In this document: piece after piece, positions 17,523 to 26,290 of the stretch
Layout: each line of letters begins with the position of its first letter
Numbering within the stretch: position 1 is the stretch's first letter
Origin: Bin55 sp963667455
GTDB taxonomy: Bacteria; Pseudomonadota; Gammaproteobacteria; Pseudomonadales; Azotimanducaceae
Reading direction: 5' to 3'
Assembly (NCBI GenBank): GCA_963667455.2
Contig: CAXXFR010000029.1
Span: 434,001 to 498,000 of the forward strand
DNA: 64,000 nucleotides
Notes under the pieces: model-generated
Seen by the model: the letters and a program-made list of their open reading frames with translations, nothing else
Told to the model about the DNA's origin: nothing
Database searches by the model: none
Program-made: the position numbers and the translations under genes

Positions 17523-20159
17523 CTAGGCTGTGGAGCTTTGCAGAGTGCGAGGACTGCTCTCTGCCGACGGGGCCGGCACAGCACTAAAGAGGAACTCGCC
17601 TTCAGACGCGTCCACTTCGATCTTGCTGTCGGGTAAGACTTCGCCGGCCAGGATCTTCTTGGCCAATGGATTCTCGATGCGTTGCTGGATAGTGCGTTTC
17701 AACGGACGTGCACCATAGACCAGATCGAAACCGGCTTCGCTCAGCAATTCAACGGCACTGGCTGTCACATCCAACTCGATGTCCACCTCGTCCAATCGAT
17801 CGGCAAGTTTTCCGATTTGAATCTGAGCAATCTTGAAGATGTGCTCTTGACGAAGAGTGTGGAACACCGCAACTTCGTCGATTCGGTTGATGAATTCTGG
17901 GCGGAAGTGGTCCTGCACCCTCTGCATCACGAGACCTTTCATGGTTTCGTAGTCTTGATCGGCATTCTCCTGTATGAGATCTGATCCCAAATTTGACGTC
18001 ATCACTATGATGGTGTTGCGAAAATCGACAGTTCGACCTTGTCCATCGGTCAATCTTCCATCGTCCAATACTTGCAACAGTATGTTGAAGACATCAGGAT
18101 GCGCTTTCTCAACTTCATCGAGCAACAGCACCGAGTAGGGCTTGCGTCTGACTCGTTCGGTCAAGTAGCCACCTTCGTCGTAGCCGACGTAGCCCGGTGG
18201 TGCACCAATCATTCGTGCGACTGAGTGTTTCTCCATGAACTCGGACATGTCGAGCCGAACCAGAGCTTCTTCGGTATCGAACAAGAATGAAGCCAAAGCC
18301 TTGCACAGTTCTGTCTTTCCCACACCGGTCGGACCAAGAAACAGGAACGAACCATTTGGACGACCAGGTTCCGCAAGGCCCGCACGACTTCGTCGAATCG
18401 CGTCGGAAACAACTGACACAGACGAGTCTTGACCTACAACTCTCTTATGCAAGACGGATTCCAATTGCAAGAGCTTTTGACGTTCGCTTCGCAACATCCT
18501 AGTCACCGGAATGCCCGTCCAAGAGGAAACTACGGAAGCGATTTCATCTTCGGTGACCTTGGTACGCAGGAGTTTGAATGTCTGTGTTGACTCAGGGTCT
18601 GGGGTGTTCGTTGATTGGGCTGCTAGTTTCTCTAGCTCGGGAATGCGCCCATAGCGCAGTTCTGACATTCGCGTCAGGTCTCCTCGACGCTCCGCCGATT
18701 CGTATTCCAATCTAGCGGCTTCAAGCTGTTCCTTAACCTGATGTGTGCTTTCGACAAGCCGCTTCTCCATTGCAAGCGTCTTGTTGAGTTCGTCGAGTTC
18801 TTCTTCTGCTTCCTGAATGGATGAGTCGAGATCCCGCAGGCGCTGCATTGATGCTTCGTCGGATTCGTTCTTCAGAGATTCTCGTTCCATCTTCATTTGT
18901 ATAACACGACGATCAAGACGGTCTACCGCTACTGGCTTCGAATCGATTTCCATCCGAACCCTGCTGGCGGCTTCGTCAATGAGATCAATTGCCTTGTCAG
19001 GCAACTGTCGATCTGAGATGTAACGATGTGACAAAGTGGCCGCGGCAACTAACGCGGGGTCGGTGATTTCGACACCGTGATGAACCTCGTAGCGTTCATT
19101 CAATCCACGCAAGATCGCAATGGTGTCCTCTACTGAAGGTTCATCCAACATGACACGCTGGAATCGGCGCTCCAACGCCGCATCTTTTTCGATGTGTTTG
19201 CGATATTCGTCGAGCGTTGTAGCTCCGACGCACCTCAATTGACCCCGTGCCAACGCGGGTTTGAGCATATTGCCAGCATCCAGAGAACCTTCCGCGGCTC
19301 CTGCTCCCACCACTGTGTGAAGTTCGTCGATAAAGAGAATGACTCTGCCATCTTCATGGGCAAGATCATCAAGCAACGCCTTCATGCGTTCCTCGAAGTC
19401 GCCACGAAACTTGGCGCCGGCAATCATGGCACCCATGTCGAGTGCGAGCACCCGCATGTCCTTCATGTTTTCCGACACTGTCTTGTTCACGATCCGCTGA
19501 GCGAGTCCCTCGGCCACTGCGGTCTTTCCCACTCCTGGCGCACCGATCAGTACTGGATTGTTCTTGGTACGTCGTTGGAGAACTTGCACGGTGCGGCGGA
19601 TTTCATCATCGCGGCCAATCACAGGGTCCAACTTGCCTTGTTCTGCGCGTTCGGTCAGATCGATGGTGTACTTTTCCAACGCATTGCGCTTTTCTTCCGC
19701 ATCCGGATCATTGACGGTAGTACCCTTGCGAACACGTTCAATGGAAGCTTCGAGTGTTGCCCGTGTCACTCCGTTGCTAGTGAGCACATCAGCAAGTGGA
19801 TCCTTTCGCTCGAACAGAGCCACAGGGAACAGCTCACTGGCAACATAGGCGTCGCCCTTCGAATGTCCTAGCTTGACGCACGAATTGAGTGCAGCTTCAA
19901 GATTACCGCTCTGGCGGACTTGGCCGTCTCCTCCGGTTACTTGCGGCATTCCCTCGATTGTGATTGCAAGATCCTGTCGGATCCGCTCGACACTACCGCC
20001 GGCCGCAGCAAGGATGTTGGCGACAGTGGCATCTTCCTGCTCCAGCATCGCCATCAATACATGGATGGGTTCCAACAATTGGTGGTCATGTCTGACCGCG
20101 AGAGTGTGTGCGTTTCTGATCGCTTCTTGAAATGCGGTGGTTAGTAGATCGAATGCCAT
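17523..20159 (-). CDS. clpB: ATP-dependent protein disaggregase ClpB
   Basis: An 878-residue Hsp100 chaperone that, with DnaK, resolubilises aggregated proteins after heat stress. It has the Clp N-domain (1-145), a first AAA+ module with Walker A GAPGVGKT at 206-213 and Walker B VILFIDELHTV, and the long coiled-coil M-domain (about 415-530) that separates ClpB from ClpA/ClpC. A second AAA+ module follows, with GPTGVGKTEL and VLLLDEVEKAH, then the C-terminal oligomerisation domain. A glutamate- and serine-rich tail slightly lengthens it relative to the E. coli protein. A strong heat-shock-type promoter lies just upstream. Confidence 0.98.
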   Translation of the reverse strand: MAFDLLTTAFQEAIRNAHTLAVRHDHQLLEPIHVLMAMLEQEDATVANILAAAGGSVERIRQDLAITIEGMPQVTGGDGQVRQSGNLEAALNSCVKLGHSKGDAYVASELFPVALFERKDPLADVLTSNGVTRATLEASIERVRKGTTVNDPDAEEKRNALEKYTIDLTERAEQGKLDPVIGRDDEIRRTVQVLQRRTKNNPVLIGAPGVGKTAVAEGLAQRIVNKTVSENMKDMRVLALDMGAMIAGAKFRGDFEERMKALLDDLAHEDGRVILFIDELHTVVGAGAAEGSLDAGNMLKPALARGQLRCVGATTLDEYRKHIEKDAALERRFQRVMLDEPSVEDTIAILRGLNERYEVHHGVEITDPALVAAATLSHRYISDRQLPDKAIDLIDEAASRVRMEIDSKPVAVDRLDRRVIQMKMERESLKNESDEASMQRLRDLDSSIQEAEEELDELNKTLAMEKRLVESTHQVKEQLEAARLEYESAERRGDLTRMSELRYGRIPELEKLAAQSTNTPDPESTQTFKLLRTKVTEDEIASVVSSWTGIPVTRMLRSERQKLLQLESVLHKRVVGQDSSVSVVSDAIRRSRAGLAEPGRPNGSFLFLGPTGVGKTELCKALASFLFDTEEALVRLDMSEFMEKHSVARMIGAPPGYVGYDEGGYLTERVRRKPYSVLLLDEVEKAHPDVFNILLQVLDDGRLTDGQGRTVDFRNTIIVMTSNLGSDLIQENADQDYETMKGLVMQRVQDHFRPEFINRIDEVAVFHTLRQEHIFKIAQIQIGKLADRLDEVDIELDVTASAVELLSEAGFDLVYGARPLKRTIQQRIENPLAKKILAGEVLPDSKIEVDASEGEFLFSAVPAPSAESSPRTLQSSTA

Positions 20160-20190
20160 TGCAGGATTCTAGTGTTGGCAGTTTCTATTC

Positions 20191-20219
20191 AAATTGGGGA
20201 TGGATCGCTCAATTGCAAG
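20191..20219 (-). promoter_or_regulatory. Predicted sigma32 heat-shock promoter of clpB
   Basis: On the minus strand CTTGCAA (20219-20213) is followed after exactly 13 bases by CCCCAATTT (20199-20191). The RpoH consensus is CTTGAAA, 13-14 bases, CCCCATnT, so the -35 box matches at six of seven positions and the CCCCA core is intact. Transcription would start about 25 bases before the clpB ATG. The position in front of a classic heat-shock gene supports it. Confidence 0.8.
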
Positions 20220-20290
20220 ACCGAACCCATACAAGCCTATGCAACTATTGGTCTCAGGCTGGCGAATCTGCAATCGCTTCCGTCAAGCGA

Positions 20291-20312
20291 AACATTCGCG
20301 CTGCCGAATGTT
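20291..20312 (-). terminator. Stem-loop downstream of nfeD
   Basis: AACATTCG pairs with CGAATGTT around a six-base loop, about 80 bases past the nfeD stop and upstream of the clpB promoter. On the minus strand it is followed by only three T residues, so termination strength is uncertain, but it sits where the SPFH-nfeD transcript should end before clpB. Confidence 0.4.
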
Positions 20313-20393
20313 ATGAGCACGAACGCGGCCAAGCGGTCGATACACGTCAGGAGAAGCGACCGCCATTGCCTCAAGACTGACTCGTCCCAGGTT

Positions 20394-20870
20394 CTAGAGA
20401 CCCTCTTCGGAAGTCTTCTTGTCCTCCACCGCTACAACAGCTTCGACTTCGACCGTCTGCGCAGTCCCGCCGACGATTCGAACCATCGTTCCCTTTGCAA
20501 GATCGTACGAGGAACGAACCGTCCACATCGTGTCGCCAATGAACATCTTGGAAGGCATGTGAGCCGTCAACGTTTCGTTCAGCGCGAACTGCTGTCCTAC
20601 CATGCCGCCAACCTTATCGTGCAAGTCGATCCCTTTGTTGGGATCAGTCGTCCGAAAGAACCTGAAGTACACATAGGTGGCGATGGTGGCACCAACGGCG
20701 TAGAAGACGCACTGTGCGATGAGAGAGATATCTGGCAACACCCAAGTAACCAAAGCCATCGCGATGGCGGCGACTGCCGCTCCGATCAAGAAGCCACTTG
20801 CACCCAGAACCTCGAAGATTCCGAGCAATATGCCTATGCCGAGCCAAATCAACGCAGGATGCATATCCAT
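20394..20870 (-). CDS. NfeD-like membrane protein
   Basis: About 158 residues: an N-terminal set of hydrophobic helices (ALIWLGIGILLGIFEVLGA and following) and a C-terminal OB-fold-like domain with GGMVGQQFALNETLT and GTMVRIVGGTAQTVEVE, typical of short NfeD proteins. I choose the ATG at 20870, which has GGAGG eight bases upstream; a GTG at 20876 overlaps the preceding stop. It is coupled to the SPFH gene, the well-known stomatin-NfeD pair of membrane microdomain proteins. There is no ClpP-like protease domain. Confidence 0.9.
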   Translation of the reverse strand: MDMHPALIWLGIGILLGIFEVLGASGFLIGAAVAAIAMALVTWVLPDISLIAQCVFYAVGATIATYVYFRFFRTTDPNKGIDLHDKVGGMVGQQFALNETLTAHMPSKMFIGDTMWTVRSSYDLAKGTMVRIVGGTAQTVEVEAVVAVEDKKTSEEGL

Positions 20871-20875
20871 GAGCA

Positions 20876-21829
20876 CTACCTCCTTGTGTTCGATTCCCGG
20901 TTCACAAAGTCTGAAGCTAGTTCCCCAATTCCCGCAATGGATCCAATGACACTTGAAGCTTCCAACGGAATCATCATGACCTTGTTATTGTTCGAATTGG
21001 CAAGTTGTCCCAAAGCTTCCACGTATTTCTGAGCAACGAAGTAATTGATAGCACGGCTATCGCCTTCGGAGATCGCGTTCGAGACCACCTTTGTGGCTTC
21101 GGCCTCCGCTTGAGCGAGTCGTTCACGGGCTTCTGCTTCGCGTATCGACGCTTGAAGTTCACCTTCCGCCTTGAGAATTTCCGCTTGTTTTTGACCTTCA
21201 GCTACTTGTATCGCTGCTTCTCGTTCACCTTCGGCCTCGAGAATCTGAGCTCTCTTCTCTCTTTCAGCCTTCATTTGCTGTGCCATGGCACTGACCAGAT
21301 CCGAAGGTGGGGTTACATCTCGAATCTCGATTCGTGTGACCTTAGTTCCCCACGGGTCAGTTGCCAAGTCGACTTTCTTCAGCAATTCCACGTTGATCCG
21401 ATCACGATTCGAGAGGATTTCATCCAGCTCCATAGAACCAACCACAGCACGAATGTTGGTCATGATCAAGTTACGGGTGGCTAGTTCCAAGTTGCTGATC
21501 TGGTATGCCGCTTTAGCGGCGTCCAACACTTGGTAGAAGCAGATGGCATCGCAGTTAACCAACGCGTTGTCGCTCGAAATCACGTCTTGGGCTGGGATAT
21601 CCAAGACCTGCTCCATCATGTTGAACTTCCGGCCCACCGCCTCAACGATGGGTACGAGCAGGTTGAGCCCAGGTGTAACGGTGCGCGTGTACTTACCGAA
21701 CCTTTCGACGGTCCAGTGCCAGCCCTGCGGAACAACCCGTACAGAGCGCAAAATGGTGATTACCGCAAACAGCAGGATTATCCCCGCCAGAATGTATCCG
21801 ATCATGAAGTCGGTCCCTTCAAAATTCAT
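20876..21829 (-). CDS. SPFH-domain (stomatin/QmcA-like) membrane protein
   Basis: A 317-residue protein with one N-terminal membrane helix (IGYILAGIILLFAVITIL) and then an SPFH/band-7 domain beginning VVPQGWHWTVERFGKYTRT. A long alanine- and glutamate-rich coiled-coil (about 200-260, with repeats of the AEGE and AEAE kind) and a short C-terminal tail complete it. Proteins of this type form ring or cage assemblies in the inner membrane and partner NfeD, encoded immediately downstream with touching ends. QmcA is the nearest named relative I recognise. The role is probably membrane organisation or quality control. Confidence 0.93.
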   Translation of the reverse strand: MNFEGTDFMIGYILAGIILLFAVITILRSVRVVPQGWHWTVERFGKYTRTVTPGLNLLVPIVEAVGRKFNMMEQVLDIPAQDVISSDNALVNCDAICFYQVLDAAKAAYQISNLELATRNLIMTNIRAVVGSMELDEILSNRDRINVELLKKVDLATDPWGTKVTRIEIRDVTPPSDLVSAMAQQMKAEREKRAQILEAEGEREAAIQVAEGQKQAEILKAEGELQASIREAEARERLAQAEAEATKVVSNAISEGDSRAINYFVAQKYVEALGQLANSNNNKVMMIPLEASSVIGSIAGIGELASDFVNRESNTRR

Positions 21830-21940
21830 AACTAGGAACCCTAGATGTTAAAGGATTGCGGGCACAACGGAGAATAGCCGCTAAGTGAGACGATCAAAGT
21901 CGTTCGCCACGCAATGAATCTATCCACGATTCGACCGTTG

Positions 21941-23152
21941 CTAGTTGTTGGATCCCGTCGGAATCTCGCTGAATGGAACGCCTTTGTCCGGGCGGATGTC
22001 CTGTGGCATACCGAGTACTCGTTCCGCAAGTATATTCAGCATGATTTCGTCCGATCCGCCTGCAATGCGCAAACCGGGCGACCCCATGTAGGTGCCTGGA
22101 TACATGCCCCCTGCAAAAGCTGATTGGGGGTCCTGCAGAGCACCTGACATTTCCAGCAGATCCATTGCGAAGGAAGCCATATCTTGAGTCTTGGAGGCTC
22201 CAACGTATTTGCCGATCGAGTTCTCCGGGCCCGGAGTCTCGCCTCGGGACAAAGCAGTCAGTGATCGATAGCCCGTGTACTGCAAACCAGACTCTTGGCA
22301 GTACCAATTTGCCAGTGCAGAGCGTACTTGAGCGTTCTCGATGGCTGGTCGGTCATCGATTGTGACTTCTTGGGCAAGCCGAAACACCCTATCAAATCCG
22401 ACTCCGCCGCCTCCACCGATAGCAGCCCGTTCGTTCATCAGAGTTGTCAACGATACTTGCCACCCTTGGCCAACCGCTCCTAGACGTTGCTCGTCGGGAA
22501 TGCGCACATCGTTGAAGAACACTTCGTTGAAGTTAGCCCCACCAGATATCTGTTTGATAGGTCGAATTTCGACGCCGGGAGACTTCATGTCGAGGAAGAA
22601 ATAGGTCAGACCCTTGTGTTTTGGCACATCGGGATCGGTGCGAACTACGAGGATTCCATAGTTGCTGTAGTGCGCTCCCGAAGTCCAGATCTTCTGACCA
22701 TTGATCACCCAGTCGTTGCCATCTCGTACTGCGCGAGTTCGCACCGCAGCCAAGTCGGAGCCAGCTGAGGGCTCGCTGAACAGCTGACACCATATGTGCT
22801 CACCTGAAGCAAGTGGCGGCAAATGGAAGCGTTTCTGATCTTCCGACGCCCACGACATCATGGTAGGCGCAGCCATTCCTTGTCCGATGCCGAAAATTCC
22901 GGTCGGAACGGAGTGCTTGGACTCTTCTTGATTCCAAATCACGCTTTGAATGGCTGTCGCATCTCGACCTCCATATTCTTTCGGCCACCTAATGCACGCC
23001 CAACCCGCATCGTACTTTCGTTTCTGCCACAACTTGCAACGCTGGATTTCGTCCAAACCTTGAAGTTCCTGTCTGGAGGGTACGTTTTGTTCAAGCCAGC
23101 TGACCGCCTCTGCGCGAAACTCAGCTTCTTGGGGACTGTCATTGAAATCCAT
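21941..23152 (-). CDS. Acyl-CoA dehydrogenase
   Basis: A 403-residue flavoprotein of the acyl-CoA dehydrogenase family. It has the FAD/substrate loop FSEPSAGSDLAAVRTRAV, the KIWTSGAHYSNYGILVV strand region and the C-terminal LRIAGGSDEIMLNILAERV motif. At the place where medium-chain enzymes carry their catalytic glutamate (EGT), this protein has AGG, as in FadE types whose base sits elsewhere. AGGAGAG precedes the ATG. It lies 15 bases downstream of a second, shorter dehydrogenase, so the two may form a heteromeric enzyme acting on bulky or unusual acyl-CoAs. Confidence 0.93.
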   Translation of the reverse strand: MDFNDSPQEAEFRAEAVSWLEQNVPSRQELQGLDEIQRCKLWQKRKYDAGWACIRWPKEYGGRDATAIQSVIWNQEESKHSVPTGIFGIGQGMAAPTMMSWASEDQKRFHLPPLASGEHIWCQLFSEPSAGSDLAAVRTRAVRDGNDWVINGQKIWTSGAHYSNYGILVVRTDPDVPKHKGLTYFFLDMKSPGVEIRPIKQISGGANFNEVFFNDVRIPDEQRLGAVGQGWQVSLTTLMNERAAIGGGGGVGFDRVFRLAQEVTIDDRPAIENAQVRSALANWYCQESGLQYTGYRSLTALSRGETPGPENSIGKYVGASKTQDMASFAMDLLEMSGALQDPQSAFAGGMYPGTYMGSPGLRIAGGSDEIMLNILAERVLGMPQDIRPDKGVPFSEIPTGSNN

Positions 23153-23167
23153 ATCGCATCTCTCCTT

Positions 23168-24289
23168 TTAGGCCGTAATGGGTTGGTTGCTCCGCTCGTA
23201 TGCGGATATCAGCCGATCCTGCCACCAGAGTTCGCTACCGAGGGCCACCGAAAGTAGTTTCGCTCTCCGGTAGTACATCTGACAATCGAACTCCCACGTG
23301 AATCCCATGCCGCCATGAGTCTGAATGTTCTCCTTGGAAGCAAAGTAGTACGCCTGGGTTGAACTGACTCTTGCCGTCGCGGCCGCCAATGGCAATTCCG
23401 CTTCATTTCCAGCCAATGCCCACGCTCCAAAATAGCAGTTCGACCGTGCTAACGTGTTCTTGACGTAGGCGTTGGCTAGCTTGTGTTTTATGGCTTGAAA
23501 ACCTGCAATCGGGCGGCCAAATGCGTAGCGACCCATCGCATATTCCTTGGCTTGATCCAGCGCACTTGCGGACCCACCAACCTGTTCCCAAGCAAACATC
23601 ACTGCCGCTCGATCCATCAGCTGGCTTGTCAAGCTCCACCCAGTTCCTTCACTACCCATCAGTTCTGCCTTCGAGCTGTCAAACTGAAGTTGAGCGTGCG
23701 AGCGAGTAGGATCGATTACGCTGACTTTGCGACGTGCGACATCGGCCAGTTCAGCGAGATAGACGCTCGCTCCGTCCCCGCCATCACACTTGGCGACCAC
23801 AATAGCAAAATCAGCAATATCGCCATCGGGAACGGCAATCTTGGTGCCCGAAATCGAGCTATTTGAGGCGGTCGTCGTCAAGGACTTGGGGGTTGGACGT
23901 CCAGCGCCTTCGGCAAGGGCGAAAGTCCCGATCGCCTCGCCAATCGCCAGTTTCGGGAGCCATTTCTGCTGCTGGCTGGATGACCCAGCGAGCATCAAGG
24001 CTTCGGCCGCCAAGTACACCGAACTCGAAAATGGAACTGGTGCTATCGCGCGACCCAGCTCTTCCGCTATAACAGATAGTTCGTAATAAGTCAGCCCCAG
24101 GCCACCGTGTTCCTCTGGAATAACGGTGGAAAGCCAGCCAAGGTCGGCAATCTTGCTCCAAAGGCCTGAGTCGTAGGATTCCGATCCCTCGAGGATCTTT
24201 CTAACGTCCGACAACGAGCAATTTTCGTCGAGAAACCCACGCGCCTGTTCCCGCAGCAGTTCCTGGTCTTGCGAAAACTCAAAGTTCAA
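23168..24289 (-). CDS. Acyl-CoA dehydrogenase-like protein (probable second subunit)
   Basis: A 373-residue member of the same family. The N-terminal helical domain, the FGRPIAGFQAIKHKLAN helix and the QTHGGMGFTWEFDCQMYYRRA motif are clear. The FAD/substrate loop is degenerate (AEGAGRPTPKSL in place of TEPxAGSD), which is common in the non-catalytic partner of paired FadE enzymes. It begins with TTG at 24289, seven bases after AGGA. It is co-directional with and 15 bases ahead of the 403-residue dehydrogenase, and divergent from nadE. That the two form a heterotetramer is an inference from their pairing. Confidence 0.9.
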   Translation of the reverse strand: MNFEFSQDQELLREQARGFLDENCSLSDVRKILEGSESYDSGLWSKIADLGWLSTVIPEEHGGLGLTYYELSVIAEELGRAIAPVPFSSSVYLAAEALMLAGSSSQQQKWLPKLAIGEAIGTFALAEGAGRPTPKSLTTTASNSSISGTKIAVPDGDIADFAIVVAKCDGGDGASVYLAELADVARRKVSVIDPTRSHAQLQFDSSKAELMGSEGTGWSLTSQLMDRAAVMFAWEQVGGSASALDQAKEYAMGRYAFGRPIAGFQAIKHKLANAYVKNTLARSNCYFGAWALAGNEAELPLAAATARVSSTQAYYFASKENIQTHGGMGFTWEFDCQMYYRRAKLLSVALGSELWWQDRLISAYERSNQPITA

Positions 24290-24360
24290 TGTGCGTTCCT
24301 AATGTGAGTGGGGAGCTCTGGCGAGCGTTTCGATTGTACTCACTGGTATAGACTTGACAC

Positions 24361-26274
24361 ATGGATCTTGGACAACTCGGGTTCATCCGAACGGCGGCGG
24401 TTTCTCCAGTTGTTGAACTCGCTGATCCAAAAGCGAATGCCGAGCGAATTTATTCAATCTATGGCCGCCTTTGCGACGAGGAATGCTCTGTAGTCCTGAC
24501 TCCGGAACTGTCACTTACTGGATACAGCTGCGAGGATCTCTTCTTCAGTGATGAACTGCTCGGTGCATCGAACGACGCTCTCGCAGCTCTCGCAGACAAA
24601 ACGGGTGCTCCAGCACTGGTGGTCGGCGCTCCCATTCAATTGTCGAACGGTCGGATGTACAACTGCGCTGTCGTGTGTGCCAACGGGCAAATTCTTGGAG
24701 CAGTGCCTAAGAGTTTCATCCCAACCCACAATGAGTTCTACGAACATCGTTGGTTCGATAGTGGAATCAAAATTGAGACCAACCTTGCGTTTGGATCCCA
24801 TGAGTTCACCCTGTGCTCCAACCAGGGATTTCAACTAGGCGATACAACCTTCGCAATCGAAATATGCGAAGACCTTTGGGCCCCCACACCGCCTTCGATC
24901 GATCACTGCCTCAACGGTGCTCTCATCGTTCTTAACCCATCGGCAAGCAACGAACTCATCTCCAAAGTCGAGTATCGCCGGGAGCTTGTCCGCATGCAGA
25001 GTGCGAAGTCGATTTGCGCGTACCTGTATGCGGGTTGCGGCGTGTTCGAGTCCACCAAAGATACCGTCTACAGCGGACACCTGATCGGCGCTGAAAACGG
25101 TGTGGTGCTCGGCGAGTCGGAGAGATTCTCTCTTCAAGGTTCAGAACTTCTGATCGACTTCGATGTACGCAAGCTGCAACACGAACGCCGACGGACGACT
25201 ACCTACCGCCAGGCGGAGGCCCGTTCCAAATTCTCGGTTGTCGACTGTAGCCCTTCAATTCCGCTGCGAGCTACCAGTCGCCACTACGATCGGCAACCGT
25301 TTGTACCATCCGAAGGAGCAGAGCTCTCAAGTCGAACTGCCGAAGTACTGGAGATTCAACGAACAGGTCTTGCACGTCGAATGGTCAGTGCTCGAGCTGA
25401 CTCCCTAGTAATTGGACTTTCCGGAGGTGTTGACTCCACACTGGCGTTTCTTGTCTGCATTGAAGCGCTTCAAAAGCTCGACAAACCAAACTTCCAAGTT
25501 CTTGGTGCGACGATGCCTGGTTTGGGTACTTCGGAACACACACTTCAGTCCGCTCGCCAACTCGCAGATGTGGCGGGTACCCGATTGATGGAGATGGACA
25601 TTCAGGCTCCAGTAAGAGAGCATTTGGATCTCATTCAACACGACGGATCCGTCGACATCACTCTGGAGAATGCCCAATCCAGGCAGCGAACCATGATGCT
25701 GTTCGATTTGGCCAACAAGAACAAGGGCATTGTTGTAGGAACAGGAGACATGTCCGAGCTTGCCTTGGGCTGGTGCACATTTAATGGTGACCACATGAGC
25801 TCCTACAACGTCAATGTCAGCGTTCCCAAGACGCTTGTCGCCCACGTTGTGAACTGGTACGCCGAAACACGCGCTTCAGCTGAACTGGCAGAAGTGTTGA
25901 AACGAGTGGTTGAGACGCCTTTCTCGCCGGAGCTTGTGCCCTCATCGAGTGATGAGATCAGTCAACAGACGGAATCCATACTCGGCCCCTATGAGTTGCA
26001 CGACTTCTTTCTCTACCATTTCCTACGAACGGGTGCGAGCATGCGAAAACTATATGAGATCGCTCAAATTGCCTTCCAAGCAACTTACAAGAGCGAAGAA
26101 ATCAAGCGTTGTCTTACAGTTTTCTGTGAACGATTCTTTCGCAATCAATTCAAACGTACAACGCTGCCCGCGGGTCCCAAAGTTGGAACTGTGAACCTAT
26201 CACCGAGAGGAGATTGGCGGATGCCGGACGAAGCGGAGTACATGCATATGTTGGAGTCCATACGTGACTTCTAA
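24361..26274 (+). CDS. nadE: Glutamine-dependent NAD(+) synthetase
   Basis: A 637-residue two-domain enzyme making NAD from nicotinic acid adenine dinucleotide, ATP and glutamine. The N-terminal nitrilase-type glutaminase domain has the catalytic triad E49 (TPELSLTGY), K117 (VPKSFIP) and C169 (EICEDLW). The C-terminal synthetase domain begins near residue 340, with the ATP-pyrophosphatase loop SGGVDST near 355 and GTGDMSELALGW further on. The length fits the long glutamine-dependent form. It is divergent from the acyl-CoA dehydrogenase pair and overlaps or abuts the next gene. Confidence 0.97.
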   Translation: MDLGQLGFIRTAAVSPVVELADPKANAERIYSIYGRLCDEECSVVLTPELSLTGYSCEDLFFSDELLGASNDALAALADKTGAPALVVGAPIQLSNGRMYNCAVVCANGQILGAVPKSFIPTHNEFYEHRWFDSGIKIETNLAFGSHEFTLCSNQGFQLGDTTFAIEICEDLWAPTPPSIDHCLNGALIVLNPSASNELISKVEYRRELVRMQSAKSICAYLYAGCGVFESTKDTVYSGHLIGAENGVVLGESERFSLQGSELLIDFDVRKLQHERRRTTTYRQAEARSKFSVVDCSPSIPLRATSRHYDRQPFVPSEGAELSSRTAEVLEIQRTGLARRMVSARADSLVIGLSGGVDSTLAFLVCIEALQKLDKPNFQVLGATMPGLGTSEHTLQSARQLADVAGTRLMEMDIQAPVREHLDLIQHDGSVDITLENAQSRQRTMMLFDLANKNKGIVVGTGDMSELALGWCTFNGDHMSSYNVNVSVPKTLVAHVVNWYAETRASAELAEVLKRVVETPFSPELVPSSSDEISQQTESILGPYELHDFFLYHFLRTGASMRKLYEIAQIAFQATYKSEEIKRCLTVFCERFFRNQFKRTTLPAGPKVGTVNLSPRGDWRMPDEAEYMHMLESIRDF

Positions 26275-26290
26275 TCTGAAAGGACAAACC

